Shown one piece after another: positions 8,828 to 18,941 of a stretch of 64,000 nt of DNA. The stretch is taken from NCBI RefSeq assembly GCF_021049245.1, contig NZ_CP088020.1, positions 750,001 through 814,000 on the forward strand. Reading direction: 5' to 3'. Every line of letters begins with the position of its first letter. Position 1 is the first letter of the stretch. Below the pieces are notes generated by a model. That model ran no database searches. It was not told the DNA's origin and saw nothing but the letters and a program-made list of their open reading frames with translations. Origin of the DNA: Radiobacillus kanasensis (GTDB lineage: Bacteria > Bacillota > Bacilli > Bacillales > Amphibacillaceae). The position numbers and the translations under genes are program-made.

Positions 8828-9277
8828 GTGAACAAACCCGAAATTAAAATTATTCAGTATAACCCAAAGTACGCTGAAGAAACAGTGGGCATGTGGCGAA
8901 ATAGTAAGGAACAGGCGATTGGTAAGAAAGAAATTCACAGTTTTGAAGACCACGTTTATTTTATAAATCATATATTACCTGAACAGTTTCAAATAGAGTT
9001 AGCGTTAATTGGTGAAAGTGTTGTTGGGATGATTGCCTATAATGAAAAAGAAATAAACCAACTCTATATACATATAAATTATCAAGGAATCGGTATAGGC
9101 CAAACATTACTAGATGTAGTAAAAGGGCAATCAAGTGGAAGATTAACATTGTACACTTTTGAAATAAATGAGAACGCCCGAAGATTTTATGAGAAAAATG
9201 GATTTGAAATCATTGGAAGAGGGCATGAAAATGAAGAGAATTTACCTGATATTCAATATGAATGGATATCTAAATAA
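8828..9277 (+). CDS. GNAT family N-acetyltransferase
   Basis: A 149-residue GNAT enzyme. The acetyl-CoA site is visible as LYIHINYQGIGIGQTLLDVV (Q/RxxGxG/A) near residue 80, and the last motif as NARRFYEKNGFEIIGRG. It starts at GTG 8828 after TTGAGGAGGT. The substrate is unknown, since such proteins acetylate small amines, antibiotics or proteins. It stands alone between non-coding gaps. Confidence 0.9.
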   Translation: MNKPEIKIIQYNPKYAEETVGMWRNSKEQAIGKKEIHSFEDHVYFINHILPEQFQIELALIGESVVGMIAYNEKEINQLYIHINYQGIGIGQTLLDVVKGQSSGRLTLYTFEINENARRFYEKNGFEIIGRGHENEENLPDIQYEWISK

Positions 9278-9483
9278 TGCTATAATTAGGTGTTTGAACA
9301 GAAAATAATGGAATTAGTTCCGAACCCATAACAAACTACTTTATAAGTGGTTGCAAAGTTATTATGATTTAAAAATTCTATCACTAAAAAGATATTTCTT
9401 CTTCAACGAAGGGTGCGATTGTTTCATAAGAGATCGGCTTATTTAATTAAAAAGGCTGGATACTAAAAAGAGGAGAGGTTCCT

Positions 9484-10053
9484 ATGACCATAGATACTGA
9501 TACATTTCCTGTACTTGAGACTAAACGATTAATATTAAGGAAAGTTACAAAAGAGGATGCGAACAGCGTTTTGTATTACCTGTCTGATGAAGAAGTAATG
9601 AAGTACTATGGATTAGAACCTTTTCAATCCATAAACGATGCCTTGGATGAGATTTCATGGTATCAATCCATACAAAACAACAAAACGGGCATTAGATGGG
9701 GAATTACTTTAAAAGAGCAAGGGATTGTTATTGGCAGTTGCGGTTTTCATAACAGTGTCTCTCATCATTTCCGTACTGAAATCGGTTTTGAATTGAGTAA
9801 AGAGCAGTGGGGAAAAGGGATAGCTGTTGAGGCAGTGGAAGCTATAATAAGTTACGGATATGAACATATGAATATTAACAGGATAGAAGCATTAATAGAA
9901 CCACCTAATCTATCATCACAAAAGTTAGTAGAAAGGTTGGGTTTTATCAGAGAAGGATTATTAAGGAATTATGAGTTTACAAGTGGTAAATTTGATGATT
10001 TATATATGTATTCTTTGTTGAAGCAAGACTTTGATAATTTGAAAGATAGTTAG
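9484..10053 (+). CDS. GNAT family N-acetyltransferase, RimJ/RimL type
   Basis: A 189-residue GNAT enzyme of the Acetyltransf_3 class. It has the N-terminal LETKRLILRKVTKEDA, the acetyl-CoA loop EQWGKGIAVEAVEAIISYG, and a C-terminal NLSSQKLVERLGFIREGLLR. Enzymes of this type modify N-termini of ribosomal proteins or small substrates; the target here is unknown. ATG 9484 follows AGAGGAGAGG. It is not clearly co-transcribed with the previous GNAT gene, which is 200 bp upstream. Confidence 0.9.
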   Translation: MTIDTDTFPVLETKRLILRKVTKEDANSVLYYLSDEEVMKYYGLEPFQSINDALDEISWYQSIQNNKTGIRWGITLKEQGIVIGSCGFHNSVSHHFRTEIGFELSKEQWGKGIAVEAVEAIISYGYEHMNINRIEALIEPPNLSSQKLVERLGFIREGLLRNYEFTSGKFDDLYMYSLLKQDFDNLKDS

Positions 10054-10114
10054 GCGCGAAAATCAATGTTAGATTGTGAAGGGTTCTACTTTCGCGAACC
10101 CTTTCATAAATAAA

Positions 10115-10145
10115 GAGCATCAAATTGCTTCGCAATTCAATGCTC
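10115..10145 (+). terminator. Hairpin between convergent genes
   Basis: GAGCAT-CA-AATTG-CTTCG-CAATT-CA-ATGCTC. A second stem (GAAGGGTTC ... GAACCCTTTC) lies just before it at about 10079-10106. They separate the GNAT gene from the convergent exporter gene and may serve both strands. Confidence 0.6.
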
Positions 10146-10180
10146 CATTTGTATGTCATTTTTAATGTTTGTACTCTCTT

Positions 10181-11251
10181 TTACAGATCCTTCCTCATAA
10201 CCTCTAAATGCTCATCAGCATGGTATTGCTGATAACTCTTCAAAATGGATTTCAAATGCTTTAATTCATTATTGTATTCCATCAGCTGTGTTGCAAGAGG
10301 AAGAAGCATCAAGCGGTTTTCTTCTTCTTTTTGATACAGCTGGATTAATTCCTCAACGAGCACGGGTACGTCAGGCTCGGTAATATCCTGGAGTGTTTCC
10401 TTGTGCTGTTTTTTGATTCGTCCCATCGAGCTTAAAATCAATTTTTCATGAGAGTGGATTACTTTATCTAACTCTTGTACGAGTGCGCGTTGAAATGATT
10501 CTGGAATTCTTTCTATTTTCTCATTGAGTTTATGGAAAGCCTCTAAAACGTCGAAGGCTTCCTTCGTCGCAGCAATTAGTTGGCGGAATACAATAAGTTT
10601 GCGAGCTTTTGAATACTTACTTTTCCTCGTATAGGAACGTTCTTCTTTAAATAAAAGATACGTTTGATCCATTGATCTGATTTCTTCTTCAATGCGATCC
10701 AGTTCACCCTTTAACGCGGGTTCATCGGATAAGTTCCTTGTCGTAATACGTAGCCACTGTAAGATATCTGCTGTCGTTTGGTCAATCCGTAGGAACAGCT
10801 TCGTTTCATATTTAGGTGGAATAAAGACAAGGTTTACGATAAAGGCGGAAAGGATACCGAGCATTAACGAAGAAAAACGCATTGTAGCAAATTCGGTAAA
10901 GGCAAGCTCGGTTGTTTCGGTAATTGCAATAACAGCAACAATTGCCAAGGCTACTGTACTTTCTGTCATTTTCAATGCCATACAAATTCCGATAACAAGT
11001 ACGACTGTAAACCCGATGACAAACGGATCATTTCCGAGCGTGAACACAATTATCATCGCGATAAATGCCCCAATTACATTCGCTTGTATTTGCTCGACAA
11101 TCGTTTGGAAGGAACGATATATCGATGGCTGTATCGCAAAGACTGCCGTAATTCCGGCAAAGACAGGCGAAGGGAAACCAATCAGCCGGGCTACATATAA
11201 AGAAATCGCCACAGCCAGTCCGGTTTTGAGCATTCTAGCTCCAAGTTTCAT
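10181..11251 (-). CDS. Aromatic acid exporter (ArAE/FUSC) family protein
   Basis: About 356 aa. The N-terminal half has six or so membrane helices typical of the ArAE_1 family (GLAVAISLYVARLIGFPSP, FAGITAVFAIQPSIYRSF, then LGILSAFIVNLVFIPPKYE). A long charged helical cytosolic tail of about 200 residues follows. Relatives include Bacillus YqjA-like proteins, thought to export aromatic acids. ATG 11251 follows AAGGATG; the ATG at 11260 is too close to that site. It is a single-gene unit on the minus strand. Confidence 0.88.
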   Translation of the reverse strand: MKLGARMLKTGLAVAISLYVARLIGFPSPVFAGITAVFAIQPSIYRSFQTIVEQIQANVIGAFIAMIIVFTLGNDPFVIGFTVVLVIGICMALKMTESTVALAIVAVIAITETTELAFTEFATMRFSSLMLGILSAFIVNLVFIPPKYETKLFLRIDQTTADILQWLRITTRNLSDEPALKGELDRIEEEIRSMDQTYLLFKEERSYTRKSKYSKARKLIVFRQLIAATKEAFDVLEAFHKLNEKIERIPESFQRALVQELDKVIHSHEKLILSSMGRIKKQHKETLQDITEPDVPVLVEELIQLYQKEEENRLMLLPLATQLMEYNNELKHLKSILKSYQQYHADEHLEVMRKDL

Positions 11252-11512
11252 ATCTATCATCCTTTATTAAACACAAATCATAGCTTTTTAGTGTATGGCA
11301 GCCTTAAGAAAAATATTCCAAGGGTGACCAACGCCATTATAACAGAGTTTTAGGCTGAATATCGACGAATAGAAAACCGTTTAAGCATTGTTTTTTTCTG
11401 AACACAGTGCTTAAACGGAAGTTTGATGACAATGGTAGCTTATTATAGGATAATGGGGATGAATTTGATGGGCAGAATAGTAAGGGAAAATAAAATAAGG
11501 GAGCGTTAAACG

Positions 11513-12220
11513 ATGAATGTAGAAACAGTTATGCAGGAGCTTGAAGCCCTCGGTAAGGAACGAACGAAAAAAATATACATATCCAATGGTGCGAACGAGC
11601 CGCTTTTTGGTGTGGCTACAGGTGCTATGAAGCCAATGGCCAAGAAAATAAAAATAAATCAATCTTTAGCGGAAGAGCTTTATGCCACAGGGAACTACGA
11701 CGCAATGTATTTTGCAGGCATTATTGCAGATCCAAAAACAATGTCCGAGTCGGATTTTGATCGTTGGGTGGATTCGGCATATTTTTATATGCTTTCCGAT
11801 TATGTGGTAGCCGTGACTTTAGCGGAAGCAGATATTGCTCAAGAAGTGGCCGATAAATGGATCGCAAGCGGTAAAGAGCTGAGAATGTCAGCTGGCTGGA
11901 GTTGCTACTGCTGGCTTTTAGGCAATCGCCCTGATCATGAATTTTCCGAAAGCAAGATTTCCAACATGCTTGATATTGTGAAAAATACGATTCATGATGC
12001 GCCAGAACGAACGAAATCTGCAATGAATAATTTTCTATACACCGTGGGGATTTCCTATTTGCCACTACATGAAAAGGCCGTCGAGACCGCAAAGGAAGTA
12101 GGTATAGTAGAAATCAAACGGGACAAGAAAAAAAGTAGCTTCCTAAATGCTTTCGAAAGTATTCAAAAAGAAATAGATAGAGGGAGGGTAGGTTTCAAAC
12201 GAAAATATGTTAGATGTTAA
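11513..12220 (+). CDS. DNA alkylation repair protein, AlkD-like
   Basis: A 235-residue helical HEAT-like repeat protein of the DNA_alkylation family, related to AlkC/AlkD glycosylases that remove N3- and N7-alkylpurines without base flipping. Visible family features are MKPMAKKIKINQSLAEELY, the aromatic-rich DRWVDSAYFYMLSDYV and MSAGWSCYCWLLGNRPD. The start ATG follows GGGAGCG. It is a single gene. Enzymatic activity is inferred from the family, since some members lack it. Confidence 0.85.
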   Translation: MNVETVMQELEALGKERTKKIYISNGANEPLFGVATGAMKPMAKKIKINQSLAEELYATGNYDAMYFAGIIADPKTMSESDFDRWVDSAYFYMLSDYVVAVTLAEADIAQEVADKWIASGKELRMSAGWSCYCWLLGNRPDHEFSESKISNMLDIVKNTIHDAPERTKSAMNNFLYTVGISYLPLHEKAVETAKEVGIVEIKRDKKKSSFLNAFESIQKEIDRGRVGFKRKYVRC

Positions 12221-12441
12221 ATAATAGCTTCGCTTCGGGAAGAGGTTCAAAATGAACAGTTGAAAATCAAAGATATGTTTTCAGTGGATGAAAGAATTGA
12301 ACTGTTTCCGCTTAAGTGATTTTGAACAGGCTATATTACTGAATGACGTTTTTACAATAATACCGAACGGTTTTAAAACCCTATCAGTAAAACAACATAA
12401 CTAACTTATTTAAAGGAACACTATAATCGAAGGTGATTATA

Positions 12442-12570
12442 GTGAAAGAAAGAAAAGCTAATCCATCAAAAGTTGGTTTAGGTTCATCACAAACGGAAGG
12501 GCAAGGAACGACCGTAAGGGAAACGGGAAGAAAGGCAGATTCTTCAAGAAAGAAACAAAAGCGTTATTAG
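12442..12570 (+). CDS. YuzL family small protein
   Basis: A 42-residue very basic peptide (reads KANPSKVGLGSSQTEGQGTT then SSRKKQKRY) starting at GTG 12442 after AAGGTGAT. The NPSKxGL opening and SSRKKQKR ending match the YuzL-like family of small Bacillus proteins as I recall it. Function unknown. Preceded by about 220 bp in which I see only short broken frames. Confidence 0.65.
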   Translation: MKERKANPSKVGLGSSQTEGQGTTVRETGRKADSSRKKQKRY

Positions 12571-12746
12571 TATGCCTTGTCATAAGTTTTAAATGGATAA
12601 ACCAGGTGGAACCATATTCTGCCTTGTTTATCCATTTTCTAAGTGAGGATTGGAATATTTCTTTTCAAAAGACCAATATTCATTGATTAGGCGCCATCCC
12701 AGAATAGTAATGGTGCTTTTTTATGTCCATTTGTTAGCAAGTATAT

Positions 12747-13913
12747 ATGGTAAAATTCAGTAAAAAGGAGCTGTTCGTAATAAAATCTAAAATCAATTAT
12801 CCATTTATCTATTTTTTTATGGAACCCAATGTAGTTTTCGTTTATAAAGTGAAAACACAAGATTATCTAACTATTTCAGATTTGAAAGAAAATGGGGAAT
12901 GGCAGACGTTTGAATTAAAACATGAAGAGGAATTTGAGACGTTTACTCATGAAGAGAGTAAGCCACTTGAAGGTAGAGGCTATTTAATTAAACAAGATGA
13001 TTTAAATATAATTGTCGAAAAAATTAATAAATATATTATAAAATACCGTCATTTACTCTCTATTTCTGCCAGCTCAGACGAGGTAGCTTATAAAGCTAGT
13101 GCTGTACATATCGTTTCCTCAGAGTCTGCGGCAGGTTCTTTAAAAGTAGGACTTAAAAAATCCAATATTGTGATTGGCTTTCCAGACTCCTTGTCGATTG
13201 GACCATTGTGGAAATTAAATGAAAAAGTAGGACAAACGTTTCGAAATGAATGGTTATATGAACATATCAATTATGAACAGGATGATTATGAGTATGAAAA
13301 TAAATTTACCAATACATTGCGGGAGATAGAAGATATTCCTCAACAGGTTCCTATCTACATCTGGTATGGCAATAACGTCGATGAACAAACCGCTCTTCGG
13401 TTTCTTCTCTTTTTAATACGTGCCAAAACAAATGATGTTTTTCTTATGAATTCTACTGAACTCTATGACAGATACATAAGACCTAAAAGTACAGGCCAAC
13501 AGATATTCCATACAGGTCACATCGAACCAAAAGATTTAAGACTCCTATTTGAAAAAAACAGAAAGAATCCACCTATATTTGAACAGGAACGAATACAGTT
13601 TCACAGCGAATGGAATTCCTTGGCGCAAACGAAAGAAATGCTGCGTCTATGGATGAAGGATGAAATAAAAGGCGTCAAAGAAGATTACTATGATTCACTA
13701 ATCATAAATACCATTGAAACGCTACATCTTGAGCAGGGAAAAAAGGACTTTATCATGACGGGAAGGGTGATTGAAGAAATCCTTTCAGTGATGAACGGAT
13801 TGATTAATCCATTCTTTTTAGAGTATAGGATTCGGCATTTAATATATAGTGGGGTACTTGAGCTAAAAGGAATACCAAAATCAATGAGACACTATAGTGT
13901 TAATCTAAGGTGA
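12747..13913 (+). CDS. DUF1835/DUF3658 domain protein
   Basis: A 388-residue protein. The central part reads VHIVSSESAAGSLKVGL and GFPDSLSIGPLWKL, the hallmark of DUF1835. The C-terminal third (from about TGRVIEEILSVMNGLINPFF to RIRHLIYSGVLELKG) matches DUF3658. Function is unknown. ATG 12747 has no strong ribosome site; AAAAGGAG lies about 15 nt into the frame, which may mean a later start. It is followed by a HAD phosphatase gene about 110 bp downstream. Confidence 0.8.
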   Translation: MVKFSKKELFVIKSKINYPFIYFFMEPNVVFVYKVKTQDYLTISDLKENGEWQTFELKHEEEFETFTHEESKPLEGRGYLIKQDDLNIIVEKINKYIIKYRHLLSISASSDEVAYKASAVHIVSSESAAGSLKVGLKKSNIVIGFPDSLSIGPLWKLNEKVGQTFRNEWLYEHINYEQDDYEYENKFTNTLREIEDIPQQVPIYIWYGNNVDEQTALRFLLFLIRAKTNDVFLMNSTELYDRYIRPKSTGQQIFHTGHIEPKDLRLLFEKNRKNPPIFEQERIQFHSEWNSLAQTKEMLRLWMKDEIKGVKEDYYDSLIINTIETLHLEQGKKDFIMTGRVIEEILSVMNGLINPFFLEYRIRHLIYSGVLELKGIPKSMRHYSVNLR

Positions 13914-14022
13914 GGATGCATGAATTCAACAGTAATGATAAATCGATATCTTCCACAAACGGACGCTGTTGCTGAACAAGAGCAGTAAGGTTAACAAAGC
14001 AGAGTGTGGGAGAATCAAGGTT

Positions 14023-14583
14023 ATGAAACGGGGGATAATTTTGCCACAAGCTATTTTTATTGATAGAGATGGAACAATCGGGGGAACAGATAAAGTTATT
14101 TATCCAGGAGAATTTCAACTGTTTCCTTTTGTAGAGGACGCTATGGGCAAATTAAAAAAATCAGGATATCTTACTATTTCTTTTACGAATCAGCCAGGTA
14201 TTTCAACAGGAGATGCAAAAAAAGAAGAGTACGAACAGGAACTATTGGGTTTTGGGTTTGATAAAGTATATCTTTGCCCCCACCAGCATAATCAAGGTTG
14301 CCAATGTCGAAAACCGTCAACAGGTATGTTGCTGCAGGCGGCAAAGGAAAATAATTTAAACTTAAAAGAATGTGTGGTCATCGGGGATAGATGGACCGAT
14401 ATGCTTGCTGCTCACGATGCAGGGTGTATCAAAATTTTAGTAAAGACAGGTGCTGGCGAAAAAGCGTTTAACAATTATCAAAACCACGAATACTTCGGGA
14501 AATGGGCAGAGGTTTCTCCAGACTATATTGCAAATGATTTTCAGGAAGCGGTAAATTGGATCATCACTAATATTAACCGATAA
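14023..14583 (+). CDS. HAD-IIIA family phosphatase (GmhB-like)
   Basis: About 186 aa. Nucleophile motif FIDRDGT (D14, D16), motif II SFTNQPGI, a zinc-binding loop CPHQHNQGCQC, the motif III lysine in CRKPSTGML, and the acid pair in VIGDRWTDMLAAHDAG. This arrangement is that of D-glycero-D-manno-heptose-1,7-bisphosphate phosphatase and histidinol-phosphate phosphatase relatives. ATG 14023 is chosen as the start nearest the motif with AAGG before it; the frame is open from 13969. No heptose pathway genes are adjacent, so the substrate is uncertain. Confidence 0.85.
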   Translation: MKRGIILPQAIFIDRDGTIGGTDKVIYPGEFQLFPFVEDAMGKLKKSGYLTISFTNQPGISTGDAKKEEYEQELLGFGFDKVYLCPHQHNQGCQCRKPSTGMLLQAAKENNLNLKECVVIGDRWTDMLAAHDAGCIKILVKTGAGEKAFNNYQNHEYFGKWAEVSPDYIANDFQEAVNWIITNINR

Positions 14584-14596
14584 GATTTGAACATCC

Positions 14597-14630
14597 AACA
14601 AAAAAAGAACCTTTGCATCAAGTGCAAAGG
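14597..14630 (-). terminator. Terminator downstream of hemL
   Basis: Stem CCTTTGCA-TCAAG-TGCAAAGG with, on the minus strand, a following T run (A run at 14597-14606). It lies about 180 bp beyond the hemL stop. Confidence 0.7.
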
Positions 14631-14811
14631 CCCAGGTTCATGCTTTGAAAGGGAAGTCATTTGAATTTGACAACAAAAGCATGATTGTTTCAGGATTATC
14701 TTACCACAGCATGAAAAATTAATCAATTAATATTCAGAATTTTGCATAAAAAGTCATAATAAATTTATATACGTTACTATTACACGCTTTTTCGGGGTTG
14801 ATTATGCATAT

Positions 14812-16107
14812 CTATTCACTTTTCATGTGTTTAAATGCATGTCCTACTGCTTGCAACGTTTCGACAATATCTTCCTCCGTATGCGCAATGGTTAGGAACC
14901 AAGCTTCATATTTCGACGGAGCGAGGTTAATACCTTGGTTAAGCAAGAGCTTGAAGAACTTGCCAAATTGCTCCCCATCTGTAGCTTCTGCTTGTGCATA
15001 GTTGATGACTTTTTCATCTGTGAAGTAGACGGTTAACGCCCCGACTAAACGGTTCACCGTGATTTGTATGCCGTGTGTGCGAGCATGCTCTAAAATACCT
15101 TTCTCTAGCTTCGCTCCGAGCTGATCTAACCTTTCATAAAGTCCTTCTTGTTGGAGGACCTCCAGACAAGCAATTCCCGCAGACATGGATGCCGGGTTAC
15201 CAGCCATCGTACCCGCTTGATAAGCAGGACCTAATGGCGCAACCTGCTCCATGATTTCTTTTTTACCACCATAAGCTCCGATTGGAAGCCCGCCACCGAT
15301 AATTTTTCCGAGGGCTGTCATATCTGGCTCCACGCCAACAATTTTCTGTGCACTGCCATAGGTGAAGCGGAACGCCGTAATCACTTCATCATAAATAACG
15401 AGCGCACCAGCATCATGCGTCAAATCATTAACCTGTTGCAGGAAACCAGGCAATGGTTCTACAATTCCGAAGTTTCCAACGATCGGTTCTACTAAAACGG
15501 CCGCAACTTGGTCGCCCCAATGCTTCAACGCTTCTTTATATGCTTCAATATCATTGAACGGGACGGTAATCACGTCTTCAGCAATGGAAGTCGGAACACC
15601 AGCGGAATCCGGCGTACCTAGAGTAGATGGTCCGGAACCTGCTTGTACCAAGACAAGGTCAGAGTGGCCGTGATAGCAGCCAGCAAATTTAATGATTTTG
15701 TTGCGCCCCGTATAAGCTCTCGCCACACGAATCGTCGTCATGACAGCTTCTGTTCCAGAGTTCACGAAGCGAACCTTGTCCATCGAAGGAATCGCTTCTT
15801 TTAGCATTTGTGCAAACTTATTTTCTAACTTAGTTGGAGTTCCGTAAAGGACGCCATTTTGCGCTGCTTTCGTGATGGCCTCCGTTATATGCGGATGAGC
15901 ATGTCCTGTAATGATTGGACCATAGGCCGCTAAGTAGTCAATATACTTGTTGCCGTCGACATCCCAGAAATAAGCTCCTTCCCCTTTTTCCATATAAACA
16001 GGTGACCCACCACCTACGCCTTTATAAGCACGGGAAGGGGAATTCACCCCACCAACGATATGCTTTTGTGCTTCTGTATGTAATCGTTCAGATTCTGTGA
16101 AATTCAT
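14812..16107 (-). CDS. hemL: Glutamate-1-semialdehyde 2,1-aminomutase
   Basis: PLP-dependent class III aminomutase (431 aa, full length) that converts glutamate-1-semialdehyde to 5-aminolevulinate for haem synthesis. The PLP lysine lies in [19 protein letters not shown] near residue 270, the cofactor-binding aspartate in [12 protein letters not shown], and the N-terminus [19 protein letters not shown] is classic. The ATG follows AAGGAGG. Position beside bcp and perR matches the second Bacillus paralogue, GsaB, rather than the hem operon copy. I use the family symbol and infer GsaB from synteny. Confidence 0.93.
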   Translation of the reverse strand: MNFTESERLHTEAQKHIVGGVNSPSRAYKGVGGGSPVYMEKGEGAYFWDVDGNKYIDYLAAYGPIITGHAHPHITEAITKAAQNGVLYGTPTKLENKFAQMLKEAIPSMDKVRFVNSGTEAVMTTIRVARAYTGRNKIIKFAGCYHGHSDLVLVQAGSGPSTLGTPDSAGVPTSIAEDVITVPFNDIEAYKEALKHWGDQVAAVLVEPIVGNFGIVEPLPGFLQQVNDLTHDAGALVIYDEVITAFRFTYGSAQKIVGVEPDMTALGKIIGGGLPIGAYGGKKEIMEQVAPLGPAYQAGTMAGNPASMSAGIACLEVLQQEGLYERLDQLGAKLEKGILEHARTHGIQITVNRLVGALTVYFTDEKVINYAQAEATDGEQFGKFFKLLLNQGINLAPSKYEAWFLTIAHTEEDIVETLQAVGHAFKHMKSE

Positions 16108-16171
16108 ATTTCTACCTCCTTAAATCTAGCCCTCATTATAACAAAAAAGTAGCCTAGGCAAATAATCTAGG

Positions 16172-18088
16172 CTACAAAAATACTTTCTCCAATTTTGAAA
16201 TATATAGTTTGCGGATGAAAATAAAATACAACGTATGGACGGTAAGATACCCGATGATGATCCAAAAAATAGGAAAGAATACAGAAGAGCTCACCATGTT
16301 TTGCAACGCTTTAAAGGCAAAGCTCGCATGAATGACCGCAACGATAAACGGCGTAAAGAAGAGCAACACGAGTTGTTGGGTTGTGATTTTTTTCATTTCG
16401 GACTTGGTAAGCCCAATTTGGTACAAGGATTTGTAATGTGCGGAATCTTTTTCAATATCCTGGAACAGTCGGAAGTATAGAATGGATCCAGATGCTAAAA
16501 AGAACAACACACTAATAAAAATTCCGAAGAAAAAGGAATAGGACATGCTTTGTTTCATCGTTTGATAAAATTCCGTTTGCGCATCTACCTCTACTTCGGA
16601 CTGACGCAGGTCATCCATGACAGTGTTTAAATAATCCACATGACCTATCCAATTTGGAATCTCCATCCCTGTGTAATAAAGGTAATCCTGTTCCGTTGCT
16701 TGTTCCAAGAAAGCCTGATACGTCTCATCTGAAACAATCACTTTTGTGTACGCGAATCGGCTAGCATTAATGGTTGGCTGCTTCGGAAAAGCGACTTCAA
16801 AGGTTTCCGTTTTTCCGTTCAAAGATACATCAATAGATTCAGGAGTAGGCACAAATTCGGACACGACAGAAGGATTGGATAGGAACACTTTTTCCTTTGG
16901 TAGTTTTGCCTGAATTCCTCGTTGCTTCAAAAAAGCTTGGTAGTCCGAAAAAGAAATCAGTTGAGCTTGCTGATCACTATAAAAAGCTCTCCCTCCACCA
17001 GTTACATCAAGCTTAACTTGAATAGTGGTCATCGAAGTGGCGCTGTAAGAAATCGAAGCTTCCTTCATTTTTTGGTCGAACGTTGTAAGAGCTGTCTGAT
17101 GGTAAGGAAAGTTTTCTTTTCCTAAAACGGCGATAGAGAAATCCTGTGGAACAAAGTTTTCGGCTTCATCTTTGGCTCCTTGCAAAAGTCCGTACATCAC
17201 ACCAGAAGACGTAAACGCAACGGCACTAAGAATGGTTACAAGAAATAGCAACCGGGCATTGTCTTTTAATTTGTAAACGAGCTGAGAGATGGTAAGCATA
17301 TTTGTATCCCGAAAATAAATGCTCCGATTCCGTTTCAAAAGGTGGGTAAAGGCAACGCCAGCCTGTGTGTATAGAAAATAAGTCCCTGGAACGATAAGGA
17401 GAAGGATGAGCCCCATTCGACTAAACATACTGACTAAGTTTGCGGTAAAAGCAAGGTAGTACGCATAACCAATTAACCCTAGAGCAGCCAATGTTAACAA
17501 CCAAGAGAAGGTGGGCTGTTTTTTCGGGGCCATCGCTCCTTTAAAAAGATGAAGGATAGAGTTGGTGCGAATGGTCCACACCACCAAAAAAGAATTTAAT
17601 TCAAACATAATAAAATAGCAGAGAACGGTGATTCCTGCTGCCTTCCACGAGAAGTAAAACTCAAACGGCTCATGAACCGCAATGACTTCGGAAAATATCA
17701 TGATGAATATTTTAGACAGTAAAGCTCCTAAGGCAATTCCACTTGCAATCGAGCCAATTCCGATCATCGTATTTTCCGCAATGAGCATGCGATTGAGCTG
17801 GCCCTTCGTAATTCCAAGCGTCGTCAATAAGCCATATTCTTTTTTTCGTGATTTCATAAAGCTTCCTGTCGAGTAGAGGACAAATAAAAACGAAAAGCCA
17901 TAAATGAGCACTTCTGTAAAAAGAACCCCTTGTGCGATTGATCCATTTTCAACTTGTATTTCCGGATGAAACGCCAATGTCGCATACATGAAAAAAACGG
18001 TAACTGAAAACATACAGCTTAGAAAATAGCTAATGTATTGACTGGCATTCCGTTTGACATTATTAAAAACGAATTGACGAAAAGTCAT
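16172..18088 (-). CDS. BceB-like ABC transporter permease
   Basis: FtsX-type permease of about 638 aa with ten predicted helices and a large extracytoplasmic loop (roughly residues 320-530) between helices 7 and 8. This is the architecture of BceB/VraG permeases that sense and remove bacitracin-like peptides. The N-terminus MTFRQFVFNNVKRNASQYIS is typical. ATG 18088 is favoured over GTG 18097. It overlaps the ATPase gene by 26 nt, so the two are coupled. With the ATPase and the RS pair it forms one peptide resistance module. The peptide is not predictable. Confidence 0.92.
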   Translation of the reverse strand: MTFRQFVFNNVKRNASQYISYFLSCMFSVTVFFMYATLAFHPEIQVENGSIAQGVLFTEVLIYGFSFLFVLYSTGSFMKSRKKEYGLLTTLGITKGQLNRMLIAENTMIGIGSIASGIALGALLSKIFIMIFSEVIAVHEPFEFYFSWKAAGITVLCYFIMFELNSFLVVWTIRTNSILHLFKGAMAPKKQPTFSWLLTLAALGLIGYAYYLAFTANLVSMFSRMGLILLLIVPGTYFLYTQAGVAFTHLLKRNRSIYFRDTNMLTISQLVYKLKDNARLLFLVTILSAVAFTSSGVMYGLLQGAKDEAENFVPQDFSIAVLGKENFPYHQTALTTFDQKMKEASISYSATSMTTIQVKLDVTGGGRAFYSDQQAQLISFSDYQAFLKQRGIQAKLPKEKVFLSNPSVVSEFVPTPESIDVSLNGKTETFEVAFPKQPTINASRFAYTKVIVSDETYQAFLEQATEQDYLYYTGMEIPNWIGHVDYLNTVMDDLRQSEVEVDAQTEFYQTMKQSMSYSFFFGIFISVLFFLASGSILYFRLFQDIEKDSAHYKSLYQIGLTKSEMKKITTQQLVLLFFTPFIVAVIHASFAFKALQNMVSSSVFFPIFWIIIGYLTVHTLYFIFIRKLYISKLEKVFL

Positions 18089-18839
18089 GCTGGTCACCCC
18101 CTAATAGGGACTGAACATTTAAGATATCCTGGAAAAAACTTTGTCGATTATCACCACGATAAATTTCGTTATAAAGCTTTCCATCCTTAATAAACACCAC
18201 ACGCTGACAGAAGCTTGCCGCAAACGGATCGTGGGTGACCATTAAGGTGGTCGTTTGTTGGTCGCGATGCAGACTTTGAAACGTGTCCATCACCTGTAGC
18301 GACGCTTTTGAATCCAGATTTCCTGTCGGTTCATCTGCAAAAATGATGGCAGGATCATGAATAATCGCCCGGGCAATTGCTGCGCGTTGCAGCTGTCCAC
18401 CAGACACTTCATAAATCCGTTTATGAATGATTGTGTCGATGTTGAGACGTTTTACGACTTGGACGAGGCGGTTCTCCATATCCCGGACACTGTCTCCGTT
18501 CAGGGTGAGCGGAAGCATGATATTTTCTCCGATTGTTAGAGTGTCCAATAAATTAAAGTCTTGAAAAACGAAGCCCATTTCCTTACGGCGGAATTTCGCT
18601 AGCTTGTTTCTTTTCAAGCCTCCAACGTCCTGGCCATTAATCTGGATTTGACCAGAGGAAGGCTTATCAATTGTTGATAACAGGTTGAGGAGCGTCGTTT
18701 TCCCACTCCCAGATGGACCCATAATCCCAACGAATTCGCCTTGTTCCAAGTTTAAGGAAAAATGATCAATCGCCTTATGCTGGATCCCATTTTTGCTTCC
18801 ATATATTTTTACTAAATTACTTGTCGATAAAATAGCCAT
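18063..18839 (-). CDS. BceA-like ABC transporter ATPase
   Basis: A 258-residue ATPase of the MacB/BceA type. Walker A is GPSGSGKTT near residue 41, the signature VSGGQLQRAAIARAI, and Walker B IIFADEPTGNLD. The Bce-specific C-terminal tail ends FSSIRF. The start has a CAGGAGG site. It powers the paired permease and is transcribed with it. The gap before it (18840-18927) ends at a BceR-type box, so expression is likely induced through the adjacent two-component system. Confidence 0.94.
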   Translation of the reverse strand: MAILSTSNLVKIYGSKNGIQHKAIDHFSLNLEQGEFVGIMGPSGSGKTTLLNLLSTIDKPSSGQIQINGQDVGGLKRNKLAKFRRKEMGFVFQDFNLLDTLTIGENIMLPLTLNGDSVRDMENRLVQVVKRLNIDTIIHKRIYEVSGGQLQRAAIARAIIHDPAIIFADEPTGNLDSKASLQVMDTFQSLHRDQQTTTLMVTHDPFAASFCQRVVFIKDGKLYNEIYRGDNRQSFFQDILNVQSLLGGDQHDFSSIRF

Positions 18840-18927
18840 TGTATTGCCTCCTGAGCGTTCTACTTACAGTATATTAAGCAAGCTTGCCAAGTCCTATCGA
18901 AAAACCTTTCAAACGAGAAAAGAAACC

Positions 18928-18941
18928 TTACATTGTTGTAA
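18928..18941. promoter_or_regulatory. BceR-type operator
   Basis: TTACATTGTTGTAA fits the known BceR consensus TNACA-N4-TGTAA exactly. It overlaps the stop codon of the sensor kinase gene and lies about 90 bp upstream of the bceA-like start. Binding itself is inferred. Confidence 0.7.

Noticed and set aside
12221..12441. Possible gene fragment reading EEVQNEQLKIKDMFSVDERI
   Set aside because: It ends after about 30 codons with no start site, and no family is recognised.
13920..13988. Short frame of 22 codons starting MNSTVMINRYLPQTDA after AAGGTGAGG
   Set aside because: Although the ribosome site is good, it is very short with no recognisable family. It may be a fragment or leader, and I cannot support it as a gene.
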